The notes under the pieces: model-generated
Database searches by the model: none
Seen by the model: only the letters and a program-made list of their open reading frames with translations
What the model was told of the DNA's origin: nothing
Source: Candidatus Methanomethylophilaceae archaeon
GTDB taxonomy: Archaea > Thermoplasmatota > Thermoplasmata > Methanomassiliicoccales > Methanomethylophilaceae
DNA: 9,695 nt
Reading direction: 5' to 3'
Assembly: GCA_013329105.1 (NCBI GenBank)
Contig: DUKW01000115.1
Location: 1-9,695 of the forward strand
Translations under genes and position numbers: made by a program
Shown here: piece by piece, positions 1 to 5,968 of the stretch
How positions within the stretch are numbered: position 1 is the first letter of the stretch
How the letters are laid out: every line of letters starts with the position of its first letter

Positions 1-339
1 ATCCCGGCATATTTCAGGCTTCGTATCCTGAATGGAACAACGATTTTCTTTGTTGAGGAACGCACAGGGGGAGACGTTACTAAAGAACCACCAGTCGCCG
101 TCGCGGTACAGATAGCGATTGATGAATTCCTCCTCAGAGATACCGAGTTTTGAGGCGATGGGGGCGATCTCACGCTCGAGTATGACGATGCGTTTCTGAT
201 GACAACAGACGCCGCACCCCTCACAGTTAACACGTTCGTTAATACGCGTAGCCACTTCGTAGGCGAGATCTAAGTCTCTCCTCAACTCGGGTGTAAGAGA
301 ATCGTCAATAAGGTATTTGTCCCGATATCGTGTGGTCAT
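1..339 (-). CDS. CxxCxxCC metal-cluster protein, YkgJ/UPF0153-type (3' end outside window)
   Basis: Read on the minus strand, the frame is open from an ATG at 337-339 to the window edge, giving 113 N-terminal residues. It shows the Cys pattern of the YkgJ-like family, which is thought to bind zinc or an Fe-S cluster: C39-x2-C42-x2-C45-C46 (CEGCGVCC), then C92 in 'PCAFL', C101 in 'RCSI' and C111 in 'EICRD'. The later part matches the family's usual 'C-x-F/L...C-x-I-...-P-x-x-C-R' tail. No signal peptide or membrane segment is seen, so it is probably cytosolic. The start is supported by AGGAA a few bases upstream. It is divergent from gcvH across about 170 bp. The family is clear; the biochemical role is unknown, and nothing here shows a link to gcvH beyond position. 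Confidence 0.8.
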   Translation of the reverse strand, partial: MTTRYRDKYLIDDSLTPELRRDLDLAYEVATRINERVNCEGCGVCCHQKRIVILEREIAPIASKLGISEEEFINRYLYRDGDWWFFSNVSPCAFLNKENRCSIQDTKPEICRD

Positions 340-513
340 CTGCGTTCCTAAACCTGTCTCTCTCTTGGATGCATAGAGATTATCGTGGAAAAATATCATA
401 ATATTTAGAGTGATGCCTCCGCCCTCGAATTTTGAGAGCTTTTTATGATCTTTGAAATGTTCATCAGACCATTTTATTAAGGGCTTAGTTTTATCCCGTT
501 AAGAGGTTTGATG
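340..513. promoter_or_regulatory. Divergent promoter region between the YkgJ-type gene and gcvH
   Basis: This non-coding stretch separates two divergently read genes and must hold both promoters. For gcvH, the A/T-rich TTTTATTAA at 472-480 is a plausible TATA box, lying about 35-40 bases before the start, which would leave a short leader containing AAGAGG (501-506). For the minus-strand gene, an A/T-rich element around 391-406 (AAATAT-CATA-ATATTT, an imperfectly informative inverted repeat) or GATAATCT near 370-377 could be the TATA box. These calls rest on position and composition only. Confidence 0.4.
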
Positions 514-915
514 ATGGAAGAGGTAAGGGAAGGACTGCTATATACTGAGACACACGAATGGATCCAGGATCTAGGTGATGGCAAAGTACGCATCGGTGTC
601 ACCGACCATGCCCAACATGAATTGGGTGATATCGTTTTCGTGGAACTTCCTGAGAAGGGAAAGGAGATAAAAAAAGGGGAGGAAATGGGAGCGCTGGAAA
701 GCGTCAAAACCGTTGAACCTGTATATACGCCGGTGAGTGGGAAAGTCTTGGCCGTCAACGAGGCGCTCGAGGATCGCTCCGAATTGATAAATCAATCACC
801 ATACGATGAGGGATGGATGATCGAGCTCGAGCTAGTCGACGCCTCCGAGTTGGAGACACTTCTAGATAGCGATTCCTATACCAAACTTCTGGAGGGTGAG
901 GCCGGAACGGGTTAA
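514..915 (+). CDS. gcvH: Glycine cleavage system H protein
   Basis: This is the lipoyl carrier that shuttles the aminomethyl group between the P, T and L proteins of the glycine cleavage system in the cytosol. The 133-residue product has the usual family length. It carries 'YTETHEWI' near the N-terminus, 'GDIVFVELP' in mid-domain, and the lipoylation motif 'LESVKTVEPVYTPVSG', with Lys65 as the expected lipoylated residue. Three start codons lie in tandem (TTG 508, ATG 511, ATG 514). The last is preferred because GAGG at 503-506 is then 7 nt away, the spacing seen at other starts in this window. The gene ends tail-to-tail with the phosphorylase gene, overlapping by 4 bases. No gcvP, gcvT or lipoate ligase gene is in the window, so its partners must lie elsewhere. 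Family assignment is very secure. Confidence 0.95.
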   Translation: MEEVREGLLYTETHEWIQDLGDGKVRIGVTDHAQHELGDIVFVELPEKGKEIKKGEEMGALESVKTVEPVYTPVSGKVLAVNEALEDRSELINQSPYDEGWMIELELVDASELETLLDSDSYTKLLEGEAGTG

Positions 916-1691
916 GCCCCCGCCTCCTCGGCTGCCTTCCTGCATTCACAGTCTCGCACCGTGATGCGTGGCAGCGCTCCCTCGAGCAACTTGGAGACTT
1001 TGTGAAGATTTTCACTCATTGTCTTCAGAACCATTGACAACTCTACCGGTTCGTCCTTCCATACGTCGTAATCGGTGACCATGGCAAGACTGCAGTAACA
1101 TATCCCCATCTCCCTGGCAAGTTGACATTCCGGCACAACGGTCATGCCTATGACGTCGGCGAAGTTACGGAACATTTTGCTCTCGGCTCTTGTAGAGAAA
1201 CGCGGTCCCTCTATACAGACATAGGTTCCGTGATCATGCATCGGTATGCCTTGTTTTGAAGCCTCTTCACTGAAGACAGAGTTCATAGCCTTACAGAAGG
1301 GATCAGGAATGCTGATGTGTACCGTTTTGGGACCGTTAAAAAAGGTATAATCCCTGCTCTTAGTGAAGTCTATGAACTGGTCCACAATCACTATCTCACC
1401 CGGGTGATAGTTTTCCTGTAGAGAACCAACGGCACAGGGGGAGACGATAGCGTTCACACCAAGCTCCTTCATAGCCCATATATTGGCATGGTACGGCACC
1501 CTGTGTGGAGGAAATTCATGGCCCTCTCCATGCCGTGGTATGAACGCCACATCGACGCCATACATCTTGCCCAACAATATCGAACCGGAAGGCTTGCCAT
1601 AAGGTGTCTCCATGTCCAATTTCCTCTCGAGGTCGAATCGCCCCGGATCGTAAACGCCGGAACCGCCTATAATTCCTATTCTGGTGACCAT
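912..1691 (-). CDS. mtnP: S-methyl-5'-thioadenosine phosphorylase (MTAP family)
   Basis: This enzyme cleaves 5'-methylthioadenosine with phosphate to adenine and 5-methylthioribose-1-phosphate, salvaging the by-product of polyamine and other SAM-dependent routes. The 259-residue length is normal. Visible motifs are the phosphate loop 'GGSGVYD' (9-15), 'PRHGEGH' (52-58), 'ACGSL'-type 'PCAVGSL' (85-91), 'DQFIDFT' (104-110), 'GTYVCIEGPRFSTRAE' (155-170), 'GMTVVPE' (182-188) and 'TDYDVW' (206-211). D207 and D209 in the last motif indicate 6-aminopurine recognition, favouring MTA over the inosine/guanosine phosphorylases, though a methylthioinosine variant cannot be fully excluded. A C-terminal C248-x-C250 matches the CxC motif known from hyperthermophilic archaeal homologues. 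The ATG at 1691 has no SD but has a TATA-like box upstream, so the message may be leaderless. It follows the PHP gene after 32 bp and is not a his gene. Confidence 0.9.
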   Translation of the reverse strand: MVTRIGIIGGSGVYDPGRFDLERKLDMETPYGKPSGSILLGKMYGVDVAFIPRHGEGHEFPPHRVPYHANIWAMKELGVNAIVSPCAVGSLQENYHPGEIVIVDQFIDFTKSRDYTFFNGPKTVHISIPDPFCKAMNSVFSEEASKQGIPMHDHGTYVCIEGPRFSTRAESKMFRNFADVIGMTVVPECQLAREMGICYCSLAMVTDYDVWKDEPVELSMVLKTMSENLHKVSKLLEGALPRITVRDCECRKAAEEAGA

Positions 1692-1705
1692 GCCGGTTTA
1701 TAGGG

Positions 1706-1717
1706 TTATTATTATAA
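1706..1717 (-). promoter_or_regulatory. TATA-like box before mtnP
   Basis: On the minus strand, TTATAATAATAA lies in the 32-bp gap between the PHP gene stop and the phosphorylase ATG at 1691. Its centre is about 20-22 bases before the ATG and there is no SD in the gap. This fits an archaeal promoter giving a leaderless or nearly leaderless message, so mtnP may be transcribed apart from the his genes. The evidence is spacing and composition only. Confidence 0.4.
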
Positions 1718-1723
1718 GGGATT

Positions 1724-2371
1724 TCATAGCCGTCTCAGAATTTCCGCCGGCGCATCGTTGACGGCACAACTCGCCAACTTTTCGCTGAGACCGGCTCCAA
1801 GGGCCACGGTCATAGCTCTTCTTTCGTCCATGAGGTCCTCGGGAGCGTGGGCATCTGAGTTAACCACCATTCGCGCTCCGTAACTGGAAGCCAGGCGTGC
1901 AACATGCCCATTGCTCAGACTATGCCCTCTGCGACCGCTTATCTCCAAGGTCACATCATTTCGAGCAGCCTCTTCAACATCCTCCTCGATGATTAATCCT
2001 GGGTGAGCAAGTATGTCCACCTCGGGATTCCTGACGGCAACAGCGTTCGTGCCAGGTGCGACGGGTTCAGTTACCGTTTCCCCATGGATGACGATGATCT
2101 CCGCCCCCAATTTCCGGGCACGCTTCACCAGTCCGTCTATCTGTCGAGGTGGTACATGGGTGATCTCCACACCCGGTATCAGGCGCACATAGTCCTCGCT
2201 GAGCTCCGCCGCGCGTACTGCCATGGTTACGGCCTCCTCTATATTCGTCATGTCAACATGGTCAGTTATTGCAAGGGCCTCATGACCGATCGCCATGGCT
2301 CTCGCCGCGAGTTCGGCTGGTAAGAGCTCCCCGTCGCTGATTAGGCTATGGGTGTGAAGGTCATACCTCAT
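1724..2371 (-). CDS. PHP-domain phosphatase, candidate histidinol-phosphate phosphatase
   Basis: A 215-residue PHP-superfamily metal hydrolase with an apparently full set of metal ligands: H6 and H8 in 'DLHTHS', D37-H38 in 'ITDHVD', E69 and H72 in 'VEITH', H96 in 'VIHGE', H123 in 'LAHPG', and D173 and H175 in 'NSDAH'. It is the last gene of the hisB-hisF-hisIE run. Its ATG overlaps the hisIE stop as ATGA, with GGAGAG (2378-2383) 6 nt upstream, so the two are probably translationally coupled. PHP enzymes dephosphorylate histidinol phosphate in Firmicutes (HisK/HisJ), and many archaea lack a recognised enzyme for this step. The operon position makes that role likely here, but the exact substrate is inferred. 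Intact ligands argue against the RNase P subunit Rpp30, which is a PHP-like fold without them. Confidence 0.85.
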   Translation of the reverse strand: MRYDLHTHSLISDGELLPAELAARAMAIGHEALAITDHVDMTNIEEAVTMAVRAAELSEDYVRLIPGVEITHVPPRQIDGLVKRARKLGAEIIVIHGETVTEPVAPGTNAVAVRNPEVDILAHPGLIIEEDVEEAARNDVTLEISGRRGHSLSNGHVARLASSYGARMVVNSDAHAPEDLMDERRAMTVALGAGLSEKLASCAVNDAPAEILRRL

Positions 2372-2970
2372 TTACGTCTCTCCGCAAGTTTTCTGAACGT
2401 CGATTCCAAGGGCATGTCGACGGCTACCAGAGCCACAAGTACGTGATATATCAGATCGGCTAGCTCCCATGCCATCTCTTCTTCATCATCATCCTTGATC
2501 GCGAGGGCAAGTTCCCCCGCCTCTTCAATGATCTTCTTGCACATGAGTGTCTCGTTGTTCATGAGACGATTGGTATAGCTTGCTTCCTTGGGATTTTCCC
2601 TACGGTCCTTGATTACCCTTAGTAAATCAGGTATGATTTTCATCGTTCCTAGGGGGTCGCCCTCTACGACTTCGTAGAAGCAGGTAGGCTCACCCGTGTG
2701 ACAGGCCACTCCTACCTGCTCCACCCTCACTAGGAGTGTGTCCCGGTCGCAATCGGTCTCGATTGACTTTATCTTTTGAACATTACCGGAGCTCTCACCC
2801 TTGTGCCATATCTCCTGACGGCTGCGTGACCAGAAATGGGTCTCACCCGTTTCCATCATAAGGTTCAGCGCCTCTCGGTTAGCCCAGGCCACCATGAGCA
2901 CTTCGTTGGTGAGATAGTCCTGGACGACAACAGGTATCAGTCCATCTGGGTCATATCTTAGTTCAGTCAT
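2368..2970 (-). CDS. hisI: Bifunctional phosphoribosyl-AMP cyclohydrolase / phosphoribosyl-ATP pyrophosphatase (HisI-HisE fusion)
   Basis: This fused enzyme performs steps 2 and 3 of histidine synthesis: PR-ATP to PR-AMP with release of pyrophosphate (HisE), then opening of the adenine ring (HisI). Residues 1 to about 108 are HisI, with 'VAWANREAL', 'FWSRSR', 'WHKGE.SGN', the metal-binding 'D73-C-D75-R-D77' and C90/C97 in 'ACHTGEPTC'. Residues about 109-200 are HisE, an all-helical MazG-like domain with E149-E150-x2-E153 and E169-x2-D172. The 200-residue length is normal for the fusion. The ATG overlaps the hisF stop by 4 bases (ATGA), and the stop overlaps the PHP gene start in the same way. 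A G-rich AGGGGG about 11 nt upstream may serve as SD. Both domains look intact. Confidence 0.95.
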   Translation of the reverse strand: MTELRYDPDGLIPVVVQDYLTNEVLMVAWANREALNLMMETGETHFWSRSRQEIWHKGESSGNVQKIKSIETDCDRDTLLVRVEQVGVACHTGEPTCFYEVVEGDPLGTMKIIPDLLRVIKDRRENPKEASYTNRLMNNETLMCKKIIEEAGELALAIKDDDEEEMAWELADLIYHVLVALVAVDMPLESTFRKLAERRK

Positions 2971-3719
2971 CTGACGAGAACCCCCTGATCACGCAGATAT
3001 TCTTTGACCTCCTTCACTGTATGCTCCCCATAATGAAATATAGATGCTGCCAGTGCAGCCGAGGCCTTCGTCTGGGAGAACACTTCGTATATGTGTTCTA
3101 TGCTACCGCATCCCCCAGATGCGATAACAGGTATCGATACCTCATCGGCGACAGTAGCAGTAAGATCAATGTCATAACCGTTTTTGGTGCCGTCAGCGTC
3201 CATGGATGTGAGGAGTATTTCCCCCGCCCCCAGCTCCTCTACGGTTTTGGCCCATTCAACTGCATCAAGGTCCGTGGCCCTGGTGCCGCCGTGGGTGTAG
3301 ACTCTCCATGAGCTGCCATGGCGCTTCGCGTCGATGGCCACCACCACGCACTGTCGGCCAAAATCCTCGGCGCAGACTGAGATGAGTTCAGGAGAGCGTA
3401 CCGCTGCAGAATTGATAGACACCTTGTCTGCACCGGCGTTGAGAGCCTCTCTCACGTCATTGCGATTGCGGATACCTCCTCCTACGGTCAGAGGAATAAA
3501 CAGTTTCTCTGCTGTCTCCTCTACCATGCGAAGCATGGTTTGTCTGCCCTCCTGTGTGGCAGATATGTCCAGGAATGCGACCTCGTCTGCGCCCTGCTCC
3601 TCATACGCCTTGGCAAGATCAGGAGGATGCCCCACTTCCTTAAGGTTCCTGAACATCACGCCTTTGACGACCTTACCGTCCTTGACGTCCAGACACGGTA
3701 TTATGCGTCTTGTCAGCAT
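2967..3719 (-). CDS. hisF: Imidazole glycerol phosphate synthase, cyclase subunit HisF
   Basis: HisF is the (beta/alpha)8 cyclase half of IGP synthase. It uses ammonia delivered by HisH to turn PRFAR into imidazole glycerol phosphate and AICAR. The 250-residue protein starts '[15 protein letters not shown]', placing the two catalytic aspartates at D11 and D130 ('VVVAIDAKR'), the same numbering as in the well-studied Thermotoga enzyme. Phosphate-binding 'VGGGIR' (79-84) and 'IASGGCGS' lie where expected. The ATG at 3719 is supported by GGAGGT at 3727-3732. The gene overlaps the end of hisB by 7 bases and the start of hisIE by 4, so translation is probably coupled. Its partner hisH is in the other half of the cluster, beyond the kinase gene. 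Confidence 0.96.
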   Translation of the reverse strand: MLTRRIIPCLDVKDGKVVKGVMFRNLKEVGHPPDLAKAYEEQGADEVAFLDISATQEGRQTMLRMVEETAEKLFIPLTVGGGIRNRNDVREALNAGADKVSINSAAVRSPELISVCAEDFGRQCVVVAIDAKRHGSSWRVYTHGGTRATDLDAVEWAKTVEELGAGEILLTSMDADGTKNGYDIDLTATVADEVSIPVIASGGCGSIEHIYEVFSQTKASAALAASIFHYGEHTVKEVKEYLRDQGVLVR

Positions 3720-4267
3720 TCCTTGGACCTCCTTACCCTTCCTTTTGTGCTCAACTCGTCCTCACGGATCTGCAATGCATCGTGGAGGCAGAGACCTAAG
3801 GCCTTAAAGGTTGCCTCGATTGTGTGGTGTTCATCGAAACCGCGCAATACCATGACGTGCAAGGTCATTCCAGATGCCATGGCAAAGCTGCGCAGGAAGT
3901 GTTGGTACAGGTTGTCAGGGCAGTCAATATCCACATACGGTCTGTCAGCGAGATCCGCTGTCACCGATACCAGAGCATCGTCCATAGCCACTGTTTGTGA
4001 GGACATTCGCTGGACGGGTGTCTCATCCATCGCTTCCCTAAGAGCATGACCAAGCACAATGCCCACATCCTCTATCAGATGGTGAACGTTATCTCCTTTG
4101 GCTCGAAGTTCGATATCCATGCCAGAGTATCTTCCTAGAGTTTCCAACATATGAGTAAAAAAACTCTCCTCGCACCGGATGTCTTCCACACCTCCTCCGT
4201 CGATGTCCAACGAGAGTTTTATACATGTCTCTTTGGTCTCACGGGAAATAGTCGCGCTCCTGTTCAT
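3713..4267 (-). CDS. hisB: Imidazoleglycerol-phosphate dehydratase
   Basis: HisB removes water from imidazole glycerol phosphate to give imidazole acetol phosphate, at a di-manganese centre in a 24-mer. From the ATG at 4267 it has 184 residues. The N-terminus 'ISRETKET' sits exactly where the family has it. Metal-site motifs are 'FFTHML' (H39), 'HHLIED' (H62, H63, E66) and 'FDEHHTIEA' (H147, H148, E151). The loop before the first HH pair is three residues shorter than the usual GD-x3-DDHHT form, and T becomes L. An ATG ten codons upstream (4297) is in frame and would add 'MRNVLAAVGL'; it has no SD and no counterpart in the family, so the inner ATG is chosen, though it also lacks an SD. First gene of the downstream his unit and divergent from the kinase. 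A monofunctional dehydratase, with no HAD phosphatase domain. Confidence 0.93.
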   Translation of the reverse strand: MNRSATISRETKETCIKLSLDIDGGGVEDIRCEESFFTHMLETLGRYSGMDIELRAKGDNVHHLIEDVGIVLGHALREAMDETPVQRMSSQTVAMDDALVSVTADLADRPYVDIDCPDNLYQHFLRSFAMASGMTLHVMVLRGFDEHHTIEATFKALGLCLHDALQIREDELSTKGRVRRSKEC

Positions 4268-4374
4268 AAGGCCCACGGCTGCCAATACGTTTCTCATTAT
4301 GTAATCTTTTACACTACCAACAGAAAAACAGCGCTTTCTCAGTAACCCATAGGTTAATAAGAAAATAACTTAGA

Positions 4375-4388
4375 GACTTATTTAAGTC
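4375..4388 (+). promoter_or_regulatory. Palindrome GACTTA-TT-TAAGTC overlapping the kinase TATA box
   Basis: A perfect 6-bp inverted repeat with a 2-bp centre. Its middle, TTATTTAA, is also the best TATA-like box for the kinase gene, roughly 20-25 bases before a likely transcription start near 4405. A further ACTTA half-site lies at 4368-4372. A protein bound here would block the promoter, so it is a reasonable operator candidate. A/T-rich palindromes also arise by chance. Confidence 0.4.
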
Positions 4389-4408
4389 ACCAAGAACGTA
4401 TAATGAAT

Positions 4409-4414
4409 GGAGGT
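4409..4414 (+). promoter_or_regulatory. Shine-Dalgarno site that sets the kinase GTG start
   Basis: GGAGGT lies 9 nt before GTG at 4424-4426. It is the strongest SD in this intergenic stretch and the reason for choosing a GTG start. The receiver-like sequence 'GVLCVDSE' begins immediately after. Confidence 0.7.
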
Positions 4415-4423
4415 TGATATAAA

Positions 4424-5944
4424 GTGAAAGGGGTCCTTTGCGTTGACAGTGAAGGGGATTTTCAGGAGATGAAAATATCTTTGAGGGGCCTCAACATATC
4501 CGAGACCGCTCTCACCGAAAATTCTGAGAAGATTTTGTTTGTCAGGGATGTTGATGTTGTGATGACCGATTACAAGATGCCTGGAATGGGCAGCGTCGAA
4601 CCGCTCAGAAACCTATGTGTAAGAGGCAGTGAGATTCCCTCTATGCTTTTCACAGACAAAGGATGCGGGGGGGGGGTCGATATACTAAACAGCGACATCG
4701 ACCTTTGCCTTCAAGGAAACGCACCGCAAACTCAGTTTGCCGAGATGACACATATAGTAAACGCTACAGGTCGGAGAGAGTCGAAGAAGTTGAAGGGTAG
4801 CTCAGAGACAACAAAGAGAAATGAAAAAAAGTCTCTAAATAATGAGATCGCAGATACCTTAAATGGTACCGCGAAGGAAAGTGAAAAGGCGCCTGAAAGA
4901 GTACCTAACCTGCATGATATCGTAGAGAACCTCCCTGATCCCACCATGGTTGTAGATAAGGACGGTAAACTGATCGCATGGAATAAAGCGATGGAGGAGC
5001 TGACCGGTGTTCCCAAGTCGGAGATACTATGGCGAGGAGATAATGAATATAGTATTATCTTCTACGGTTACAGGAGACCTACATTGGTGGACATAATATT
5101 GGGTAATAGTGAAGGCGCAGAGAAATATTACAGCAACCTTAAACGGACAGGTGACACAGTCGTTGCCGATTATGTTATGCTCACGATCAGTGGTAAGGAG
5201 ATTTGGGTTTGGGCCGCCGCGCGTCCCCTTGTAAACTCAGAGGGGGAAGTCATCGGTGTAATTGAGACGATAAGAGATATCACGGAAAGAAAGATGATGG
5301 ATGAAGCTCTCCGTCGCGCCAACCGTCAGCTCAATCTGTTGACAAACGTGACAAGACACGATATAATGAACCTTACCACGGCATTGGGCGGTTATTTGGA
5401 ATTGATGAGGGATCATGATGAATTCCGGACAGATGAGCAGATCTCTCGCCTTATTGATATCGTTGAGCGTATCAATTCGCAGATAAAATACACAACCTTT
5501 TTTAATAATATCGGGGCCTCTAAGCCGCAATGGCAGAATGTAAAAGAGATTCTGCCGCCCCCCTCGGAATTCGGAGGCGTGCATTTCGAAACTGATGTAA
5601 ATGATGTGGAAATCTTCGCGGACCCCCTTTTAAGTAAGGTGTTCTATAATCTTCTGGATAACTCGCTGCGACACGGAGCGGGTGTAAGTCGAATCACTCT
5701 CAGGAAGGAGGAAGACGATAATGGTCTCAGGCTCAGATGGGAGGATGACGGTATGGGCATTCCCGCTGAGGACAAGGAACGAATCTTTGAGCGAGACATA
5801 GGCCGCAATACCGGCTTAGGTCTCTTTATCTCCCGCGACATATTATCGATCACCGAGATACGTATATGGGAAGAAGGAGAGGAGGGCCAAGGCGCCAAAT
5901 TTGTTATCTTTGTGCCCAAGGAACGATATAGGAGCGCAGTCTAG
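4424..5944 (+). CDS. Soluble hybrid histidine kinase: degenerate receiver - PAS - HisKA/HATPase
   Basis: A 506-residue cytosolic signalling kinase with no membrane segment. Residues 1-112 resemble a receiver domain of the type found in archaeal sensor kinases. The phosphoacceptor position D49 ('TDYKMPGM') is kept, but the acidic pair is D8-S9 instead of DD, and the usual Lys after 'YLQ' is replaced ('CLQGN'). Residues about 113-162 are a charged linker. Residues about 163-290 form a PAS sensor ('LPDPTMVVDKDGKLIAWN' to 'IRDITERK'). The dimerisation helix follows, with H312 in 'TRHDIMN' as the phosphorylated His and 'GYLEL' after it. The ATPase domain has N413 ('LDNSLRHG'), 'DDGMGIP' and 'GLGLFISR'. 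A GTG start is supported by GGAGGT. Bases 4667-4676 are ten consecutive G. The gene is opposite to the his genes on both sides and ends 24 bp from hisA. Its ligand and partner are unknown. Confidence 0.92.
   Translation: MKGVLCVDSEGDFQEMKISLRGLNISETALTENSEKILFVRDVDVVMTDYKMPGMGSVEPLRNLCVRGSEIPSMLFTDKGCGGGVDILNSDIDLCLQGNAPQTQFAEMTHIVNATGRRESKKLKGSSETTKRNEKKSLNNEIADTLNGTAKESEKAPERVPNLHDIVENLPDPTMVVDKDGKLIAWNKAMEELTGVPKSEILWRGDNEYSIIFYGYRRPTLVDIILGNSEGAEKYYSNLKRTGDTVVADYVMLTISGKEIWVWAAARPLVNSEGEVIGVIETIRDITERKMMDEALRRANRQLNLLTNVTRHDIMNLTTALGGYLELMRDHDEFRTDEQISRLIDIVERINSQIKYTTFFNNIGASKPQWQNVKEILPPPSEFGGVHFETDVNDVEIFADPLLSKVFYNLLDNSLRHGAGVSRITLRKEEDDNGLRLRWEDDGMGIPAEDKERIFERDIGRNTGLGLFISRDILSITEIRIWEEGEEGQGAKFVIFVPKERYRSAV
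4667..4676 (+). repeat. Homopolymer run of 10 G within the kinase gene
   Basis: Ten consecutive G, encoding C-G-G-G-V (residues 81-85). The receiver-like similarity continues in the same frame on both sides ('FTDKG' before; 'LNSDIDLCLQ' and 'QFAEM' after), so ten is the in-frame length. With nine G the frame would hit TAA after about 87 codons; with eleven it would reach TAG after about 125 codons. Confidence 0.95.
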
Positions 5945-5968
5945 GTGATCAATCTACGTAGCTGAATC

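Larger units (their letters stand above)
4268..4423. promoter_or_regulatory. Divergent control region between hisB and the histidine kinase gene
   Basis: About 125-155 bases, depending on the hisB start, separate hisB (minus) from the kinase gene (plus), and hisB must be transcribed from here if the his cluster is really split. It is A/T-rich and holds two palindromes: TAACC-CATA-GGTTA (4343-4356) and GACTTA-TT-TAAGTC (4375-4388). CTTATTAACC on the minus strand (about 4352-4361) is a candidate TATA box for hisB, and TTATTTAA (4379-4385) for the kinase. No RNA leader or T-box-like structure was recognised. Confidence 0.5.

Noticed and set aside
391..406. AAATAT-CATA-ATATTT inverted repeat as an operator or small terminator.
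   Set aside because: Short and purely A/T-rich in an A/T-rich promoter region; it is more simply part of a TATA element and could be chance.
1724..2371. The PHP-fold gene could be RNase P subunit Rpp30.
   Set aside because: Rpp30 proteins lack the metal ligands; here the full set of His/Asp/Glu ligands is present, and the gene is coupled to hisIE.
3334..3807. A 157-codon open frame on the plus strand opposite hisF/hisB.
   Set aside because: It is antisense to two clearly recognised genes, its residue content is Ser/Arg/Pro-rich as expected of a complementary frame, and it has no domain or SD support.
5945..5968. Possible terminator between the converging kinase and hisA genes.
   Set aside because: The 24-bp gap holds no G/C-rich hairpin or T-run on either strand.
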